A DNA stretch of 64,000 nt from Agelas oroides. Lineage: Eukaryota > Porifera > Demospongiae > Agelasida > Agelasidae. The stretch is from NCBI GenBank assembly GCA_949130485.1, contig OX422193.1, forward strand, positions 7,040,472-7,104,471, written 5' to 3'. Positions 61,501-64,000 of the stretch are shown here, one piece after another; position 1 is the first letter of the stretch, and each line of letters starts with the position of its first letter. Made by a program: the position numbers and the translations under genes. The notes beneath the pieces were generated by a model. That model worked only from the letters and a program-made list of their open reading frames with translations, made no database searches and had not been told where the DNA came from.

Positions 61501-63447
61501 GGGTAGGCTAAATTGCAATATACACGTAACAGACAGTACGTTGTACACGTATGAGCAATGGCCGACTTGCATGATGACGTCACGTACGAGGGCTGGGGTA
61601 AAAGTTCGGCAGCTGGCCGTAGAGAATGTATGGGGAATTCCGAATGCGTGTTGAGAAGATCCATCAGTTTGCTACGCGGAAAGACTGATCGTCTCCATGC
61701 GCTAATATTTGCTACCCAAAGAGTTGGTGTATTCATAAGCGAGTCCGATGGCTGTATTGCCGTACGGTGAGTGGCGTTAATTGACTGGAAAGCTGCCGAC
61801 GGTTCAGCTGATGATGTCTCCCATTGTACTATTTCTGGAAAACGGCTAAGACCTCTGTCTTGAAACTGTTTGTAAGCCACCTTTTTGTCTATATTGTGTT
61901 TAATATTTCTGTTTTGTGCAATGGGGCGGGTGGGAAGGCATGAATAAGCCAGATATACAGCTGAATTTGTATGATTTAATAAGTTGCAGCTGCTGGGATG
62001 CTGTTGTACTTCATGTGGGTATGCAGCTTTTTCTTGGAGAGAGTAACCAGAGAGTAGACTCTCTTCCCCTCAGTACACTTTCACAGGGCCAAAATTGATG
62101 CTCTCCTTAGATGCCGACTAAGGCGACCATTAACTGTGCTGTGTGCAGATCCGAGAGACAATCCTCGAAGAGCTCTTCTGTCCAAGAAAGAGCACAGCTG
62201 AACTTGCACAATCAGTGTTAAACCGTTGTTCTGTATGTATAATTTTAGCTTATTATGTCTCTAAAATATGGCATGGCAAAGTGTGGCTGAACCGTGGCTA
62301 AATCATGGGGAGTGCATGTATATGTGGGCGGGGCAGCAGGTTCTGCGCCTTCTACAGGATCTATTCAAGCAAGGTAAGTTATCGCTGACGCTGACTCTAA
62401 CTTGAGGTAACTTCAAGGGCAGTTGTAACGATTATAACTGGGACTCATGAGCGCCGTCCATAGCTTTGCATGCTAGCCGAAACGTTGCACAACGTCTGAA
62501 GCGCCTAGAAACTATTCAGGTGATAGAACATTCTGCTGTGGTCAATGCATGCAAAAAGACCGCGAACAGCTACTGTTGATCACAAGTTATAACGGTGTTT
62601 ATCAGGAGGACTACAAAATCCCCATACATTCTCTATGGCACGCCATTGAAGTTTTACCCCAGCCCTTGTACGTGACGTCATCATGCAAGTCGGCCATTGT
62701 TCCTTGGTAAAAATGTAACCCTAGATGTTATCCATTGTCACCCACTGTGTAGGACAATATTTGGCCAATACCAGTCCTCGTCAGCTGTGTGGAACCACAA
62801 GATGGGGACATACTGCTATCTCACGTAGTCAGGTAGCAACATCTCGCATCGTTGTGGGTAGGGTGCTATTAACTGATCACGAGCCACTTTCAGCTTGTTG
62901 GTAACCTTTGTACTGTACAATCCATTTCAACTTCTACTGGCAGCTTGAGCCAAGGATACCTTTCAGCCATTCTGTGCAGATCTGTGACCCAGCCTACTGC
63001 ATCAGAAATGGAGCCCTTACAAGGTAAGGGTAGCATTTTCTACAAAACAAAGCCACCCACTGCCGACCAAGGCCTTTCTTTCTACAGCCAGCCAAGATAA
63101 CTGCCATGTGCACAGCACCCCATGCCTAAACCCACCCACTTCCCCGTCCAATTCTTTCCGCTAGCACAGAACCTCTTCTTAAAGCACAATGCACCAAGTG
63201 ACATTATGTTTTCAAAGCTAGACGACACCGCCAAGTGGTATCAATAGCAAATAATAAGTTTGAAAATTTTTCTGCAAAAATTCTGCTCGCCAGGTTTCGA
63301 TCCTCACCTCTCCAAACTCCCCCTCCTCCTCCTGCTCGAAGGGATTGTAGAGAGGCTTTCCTTTCTTTGTTTCAACGTTCTTCTTGGATTTCTCATCGTC
63401 CACCATGTTCACATTCACTAGCAGGTCATCTCCTTCCTCCAGCACAC
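44521..63447 (-). CDS. SART1: SART1 / Snu66, U4/U6.U5 tri-snRNP-associated protein 1; 5' exons beyond the window
   Basis: Fifteen minus-strand exons join in frame: 63308-63447, 61419-61491, 60689-60762, 60271-60437, 59867-59949, 58644-58698, 58316-58434, 57479-57541, 57220-57359, 55595-55688, 52208-52268, 47020-47055, 46680-46791, 45586-45675 and 44521-44646. They encode 476 residues, covering about the last 60% of the human protein. Blocks in family order are DDLLVNVNMVDDEK, KKYDEEIEGEKRHSF, EYYTAEEMVQFRK, ADDLLPLADE, TAEFCRQLGE, EPIVASGITAALQLANKKG, RPNVKIEYVDDDGR, KFHGRGSGKRKQERRIKK and SSVDTPLNTLTVL. The protein is a nuclear tri-snRNP component needed for spliceosome activation. The N-terminal Hub1-binding region is outside the window. 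The exon at 55595 uses a GC donor. The exons at 52208 and 47020 are less conserved and rest on splice phase. The terminal GCG-TAA overlaps a perfect GTAAGT donor, so a further tiny last exon is possible. Confidence 0.9.
44808..45260. repeat. Dispersed repeat with internal tandem units, copy 1 (SART1 last intron)
   Basis: It starts with CAGAGTGGTCTAGCCAAAGA and ends ACACAGGAAGCTTAGTGGCC. The interior holds two units of about 113 bp (CTTACCTAAGTACAATACCA...) followed by short CATGAAACTGTC(A/G)GGTATTG units. The same frame, greatly expanded, is at 49220-50600. Confidence 0.75.
45829..46177. mobile_element. hAT-like MITE, 349 bp, with TTAGTTATAGTT interior
   Basis: CAGTGTTGTTTTAGT and ACTAAAACAACACTG are perfect inverted ends of hAT type (CAGNGNTG). 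The interior is a degenerate array of TTAGTTATAGTTTT on both strands. An 8-bp target duplication is not clear. It lies in a SART1 intron. Confidence 0.75.
46300..46500. repeat. Dispersed repeat, 'CAGGCCTAGATG' family, copy 1
   Basis: CAGGCCTAGATGCTATGCAA, AGTCACCCACTGCACAGGAC and ATGTTTCGGC are shared with 55284-55500. A more divergent copy lies at 62705-62835. All lie in SART1 introns. The origin is unknown. Confidence 0.65.
47113..47274. repeat. 32-bp tandem repeat, five copies
   Basis: The unit ACCATAACAACATGAGTAGT plus GTGTCCACTGTT is repeated head to tail with single-base changes. It lies in a SART1 intron. Confidence 0.9.
47340..48420. other. SART1 intron region with an unexplained basic frame
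   Basis: A (TTC)n run lies near 47569-47594. On the plus strand at about 47955-48110 one frame reads NKYWKNPEKHSYSPRVP after a Lys/Arg-rich helix. This resembles basic repeats seen in some mobile-element proteins, but the frame is short and unsupported. Confidence 0.3.
48475..49154. mobile_element. Long inverted repeat, two 130-bp arms, 420-bp spacer
   Basis: The arm 48475-48604 (CAAGTCACAAAAAAGTTTGC...) and the arm 49025-49154 are near-identical reverse complements. The spacer is A/C-rich with many CACA and CATAC motifs. There is no transposase and the target duplication is unclear. Confidence 0.8.
49220..50600. repeat. Dispersed repeat with internal tandem units, copy 2, expanded and interrupted
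   Basis: The left part (CAGAGTGGTCTAACCAAAGA) and right part (ACACAGGAAGCTTAGTGGCC) match copy 1 at 44808-45260. A MITE (49501-50058) splits it. After the MITE, a unit of about 52 bp (ACATGAAACTGTCAGGTATT plus GAAATGTCATAGACATGACC) is repeated about nine times (50070-50560). Confidence 0.8.
49501..50058. mobile_element. TACTGTATGG-ended MITE, 558 bp, nested in a tandem repeat
   Basis: TACTGTATGGTGGGAAATTT and the right end TTTCCTGCTATACGCTGTTATACGGTA-like are imperfect inverted copies. The interior shares GCGAAAATTT blocks with 25325-25519. It interrupts the tandem repeat copy and so is younger than it. Confidence 0.7.
50706..51523. mobile_element. TACTGTA-ended element, 818 bp, carrying a nested MITE
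   Basis: TACTGTAAGTTCCAGAAGAT with CGAGCAAACACCCTCCCC inside is matched on the right by CGAGCAAACACCCCCTCCCC and CGTATTTTTGGGAGCCTACAGTA-like ends in inverted arrangement. No protein was recognised. Confidence 0.6.
50903..51161. mobile_element. Nested MITE, 259 bp, TSD ACAT
   Basis: GTGGCAGTCCCGAATAGAAA and its continuation through CGAATATTATTCCGTCGCGT form inverted arms of over 60 bp. ACAT flanks both sides. It is inserted in the 50706-51523 element. Confidence 0.8.
52490..53130. mobile_element. piggyBac-like non-autonomous element, 641 bp
   Basis: TTAA flanks both ends (52486-52489 and 53131-53134). The ends CTCTTTGCACGCG and CGCGTGCAAAGTG are inverted with one mismatch, typical of piggyBac. 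No transposase was found. Part of the interior resembles sequence near 20160. Confidence 0.75.
53275..54210 (+). pseudogene. 3' end of a CR1/L2-like LINE, split by a MITE
   Basis: The translation gives LAAKQLRKELGWKTLEER and later LPRPTTDFFKKSFCFRGA, a stop, then DWNTLPSDI. This is the usual end of the reverse-transcriptase frame in these LINEs (SF.RGA..WN.LP). After the inserted MITE the 3' tail continues and ends in a (TATC)n run near 54190, as expected for such elements. Confidence 0.75.
53617..54012. mobile_element. TAGCCTCG MITE, 396 bp, inserted in the LINE
   Basis: TAGCCTCGTTCCCAGGCTCC and its complement enclose the element. An exact 9-bp duplication, CGATTGAGG, lies at 53608-53616 and 54013-54021. 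Confidence 0.9.
54674..54744. mobile_element. End fragment of the 27317-27589 MITE subfamily
   Basis: TGACAAGAAATGTCACTCAG, ACACCAGACCCTCTTTCT and TGGAATGAGACC match the right half of the element at 27317. The left half is missing. Confidence 0.6.
55156..55255. repeat. Palindromic element, 100 bp
   Basis: GAGAAGGCGATATTGCAC... is matched in inverted form by GTGCAATATCCAGTCATATTGCCTTCTC-like sequence at the right. GTATTTTCAC / GTGAAAATAC pairs in the centre. Confidence 0.65.
55284..55500. repeat. Dispersed repeat, 'CAGGCCTAGATG' family, copy 2
   Basis: It aligns with 46300-46500 through CAGGCCTAGATGTTATGCAA, CAGGACATGTTTCGGC and GGCTGGCCTTATTC. Confidence 0.65.
55812..56045. mobile_element. 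MITE, 234 bp, sister of the element in peroxidase A intron 2
   Basis: The ends CAAGAGTGCGTAAGAAC and the inverted CTCTTG side are flanked by TTGCAA on both sides (55806-55811 and 56046-56051). The interior shares GACATAAGCCATT, TTCAATAATTTTG and GGCTTCTATTGGAGTT with 6277-6537. It lies in a SART1 intron. Confidence 0.85.
56153..56551. mobile_element. TACTGTA...CTTCGA element, second copy, about 399 bp
   Basis: It aligns with 42894-43289 along its full length (CCCTCGAATAGTAGCCGCAC, CACCACGCTAGCGCTAGG, TTATCCAGCCGTCGTTGATG). The right end is decayed (CGAAGAAATGACA). Confidence 0.75.
56585..57175. mobile_element. GCGTTTACAC-ended element, about 591 bp
   Basis: AAGCTGCGTTTACACATAG and CTATGTGTAAACGCAGCTT are perfect inverted ends. 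GTTTACAC also recurs inside. No protein was recognised and the target duplication is unclear. Confidence 0.7.
57600..58080. other. SART1 intron; nothing recognised
   Basis: Only palindromic TACATGTACA/TATACAT repeats near 57775-57825. No gene. Confidence 0.4.
58081..58120. repeat. 10-bp tandem repeat, four copies
   Basis: TACACCATGC is repeated four times exactly. Confidence 0.95.
58440..58550. repeat. (TG)n microsatellite at a SART1 splice acceptor
   Basis: The TG run has a few TATG and CATG interruptions. On the minus strand it is a CA tract ending ACTCAG directly before the exon that starts at 58434. Confidence 0.95.
58830..59110. mobile_element. MITE with GGATTA-rich ends, about 280 bp
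   Basis: GTTTACACGTACTTACCCGG plus TTAGTTTAATC(T/C)GGATTA at the left is matched by inverted AATCCGGATTAG and GGATTAGTTTAATCCC-type blocks at the right. The ends are imperfect. Confidence 0.5.
59288..59741. mobile_element. TAGCCCCG/TAGCCTCG MITE, 454 bp
   Basis: Sister of 24798-25267, with shared CTTATCAC(G), GTGGACGTAGGGG and CACGTCA(T/C)GTGATAAGTGTT. It ends GAATGAGGCTA. The right flank CTGTAGATG resembles CTGTAGATA two bases outside the left end. Confidence 0.8.
59952..60220. repeat. Purine-rich tract with GGAGAGG-type units
   Basis: The plus strand is almost pure G and A, with repeated GGTGGGGAGGAGAGGGAA units. The long frames across it are compositional artefacts. It lies in the SART1 intron between 59949 and 60271. 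Confidence 0.9.
60441..60590. repeat. (AGGGG)n pentanucleotide repeat, about 30 units, at a SART1 acceptor
   Basis: AGGGG is repeated with one interruption (AGTGG near 60476). In the transcript it becomes (CCCCT)n, ending CTCAG directly at the exon start 60437. The G-rich strand could form G-quadruplexes. Confidence 0.97.
60842..61260. mobile_element. Degenerate pogo-like segment
   Basis: CTTCGCTTATCTGACTGCAA with GGGACCAG at the left and GGTCTGGATAAGCAAGAGTCC at the right resemble decayed pogo ends. A short minus-strand frame (DSLEFNKIRTSIIDSIMEAK) inside is unidentified. Confidence 0.4.
61556..62699. mobile_element. 1.14-kb element with 50-bp inverted ends containing TGACGTCA
   Basis: CAATGGCCGACTTGCATGAT with GACGTCACGTAC and AGGGCTGGGGTAAAA is repeated almost exactly in inverted form, ending at 62699. 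No transposase was recognised and no target duplication is clear. It lies in the first visible SART1 intron. Confidence 0.8.
62705..62835. repeat. Dispersed repeat, 'CCTAGATG' family, divergent copy 3
   Basis: CCTAGATGTTAT, GTCACCCACTGTGTAGGAC, GGCCAATACCAG and GATGGGGAC match copies at 46300 and 55284. Confidence 0.55.
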
Positions 63448-63479
63448 CTGCATGTGAGGGAAGGAGGGGTGTGAGAGGG

Positions 63480-63720
63480 GATTCGAAGATGTGAGGGTGT
63501 GAAGATGCAAAGATGTTAGGAAAAGTGTGAGGATGTGTGAAGATGTGAGGGAGGGAGAAAGGGAGGGTGTGATCAGGTGAGGGAGGATGTGTGAAGATTT
63601 GAGGAAGGGAGAAAGGGAGGGTGTGATGATGTGAGGGAGGATGTGTGAACATGTGAGGGAGGATGTGTGAACATGTGAGGGAGGATGTGTGAACATGTGA
63701 GGGAGAGATATCGAGGGAGG
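63480..63720. repeat. Tandem repeat with GATGTGTGAACATGTGAGGG unit
   Basis: Units of about 20-23 bp (GAGGATGTGTGAACATGTGAG) occur at least three times at 63640-63705, with looser relatives on both sides. Confidence 0.8.
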
Positions 63721-63809
63721 ATAAGAGTACATGTACATGCACTAAAGTGAAGAAAGCAGGAATAAGGAGAGAGAAAAGGACATGTAACAAAGATGACAAG
63801 AATAATATG

Positions 63810-64000
63810 CTTGTGTCCATGTGTGTGTGTGTGTGTGGGCATGTGTGTGAGTATGCATGTGCACGTGTGAATGTGTTAGTGTGTGTGTGTGTGTGTGTGT
63901 GGGCATGTGTGTGAGTATGCATGTGCACGTGTGAATGTGTTAGTGTGTGTGTGTGCATGTGTGTGGGTATGTGTGTGAGTATGCATGTGCACGTGTGAAT
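63810..64000. repeat. TG-rich repeat with a 60-70 bp higher-order unit
   Basis: The block GTGAGTATGCATGTGCACGT followed by GTGAATGTGTTAGTG and a (TG)n run occurs about three times and continues past the window end. Confidence 0.85.

Overview
The window is nuclear DNA from a multicellular animal, probably a marine invertebrate. A sponge or another early-branching lineage is possible, but the sequence does not settle the phylum. The basis is spliced genes with GT-AG introns, animal-type haem peroxidases with signal peptides, a SART1 (Snu66) spliceosome gene, CR1/jockey-like LINE debris and a very dense load of short inverted-repeat elements.

Genes. Three paralogous secreted animal haem peroxidases share one architecture: a signal-peptide exon of 88 nt, a giant exon of about 2.75 kb holding the whole catalytic domain, and a 144-nt terminal exon. 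They lie at 3070-6835 (+, gene A, 997 aa), 13752-17057 (-, gene B, 993 aa) and 38750-42027 (+, gene C, 988 aa). A and B are tail to tail; B and C are head to head across 21.7 kb of repeats. A fossil of a fourth terminal exon lies between A and B at 7819-7959. The right third (44521-63447, minus strand) holds 15 exons of SART1, a core U4/U6.U5 tri-snRNP protein. Its first exons lie beyond base 64000.

Repeats. The space between and inside the genes is filled with non-autonomous elements. The dominant family has ends reading TAG(C/T)CTCG...CGAG(G/A)CTA and mostly 9-bp target duplications (Mutator-like). At least 13 copies run from 39 bp to 759 bp and include nested insertions. Others include a family with 6-bp duplications, a piggyBac-like TTAA element, a hAT-like CAGTGTTG element, TA-flanked pogo-like and CCGTA-ended elements, a cluster of GGTCC palindromes, tandem arrays and simple repeats. 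Two simple repeats, (AGGGG)n and (TG)n, sit directly against SART1 splice acceptors.

How it fits together. The peroxidase cluster looks like a local family growing by duplication and inversion, with signs of sequence exchange between copies. All three copies keep the catalytic residues, a furin-type site and a helical tail. SART1 is an unrelated housekeeping neighbour whose introns have absorbed many of the mobile elements.
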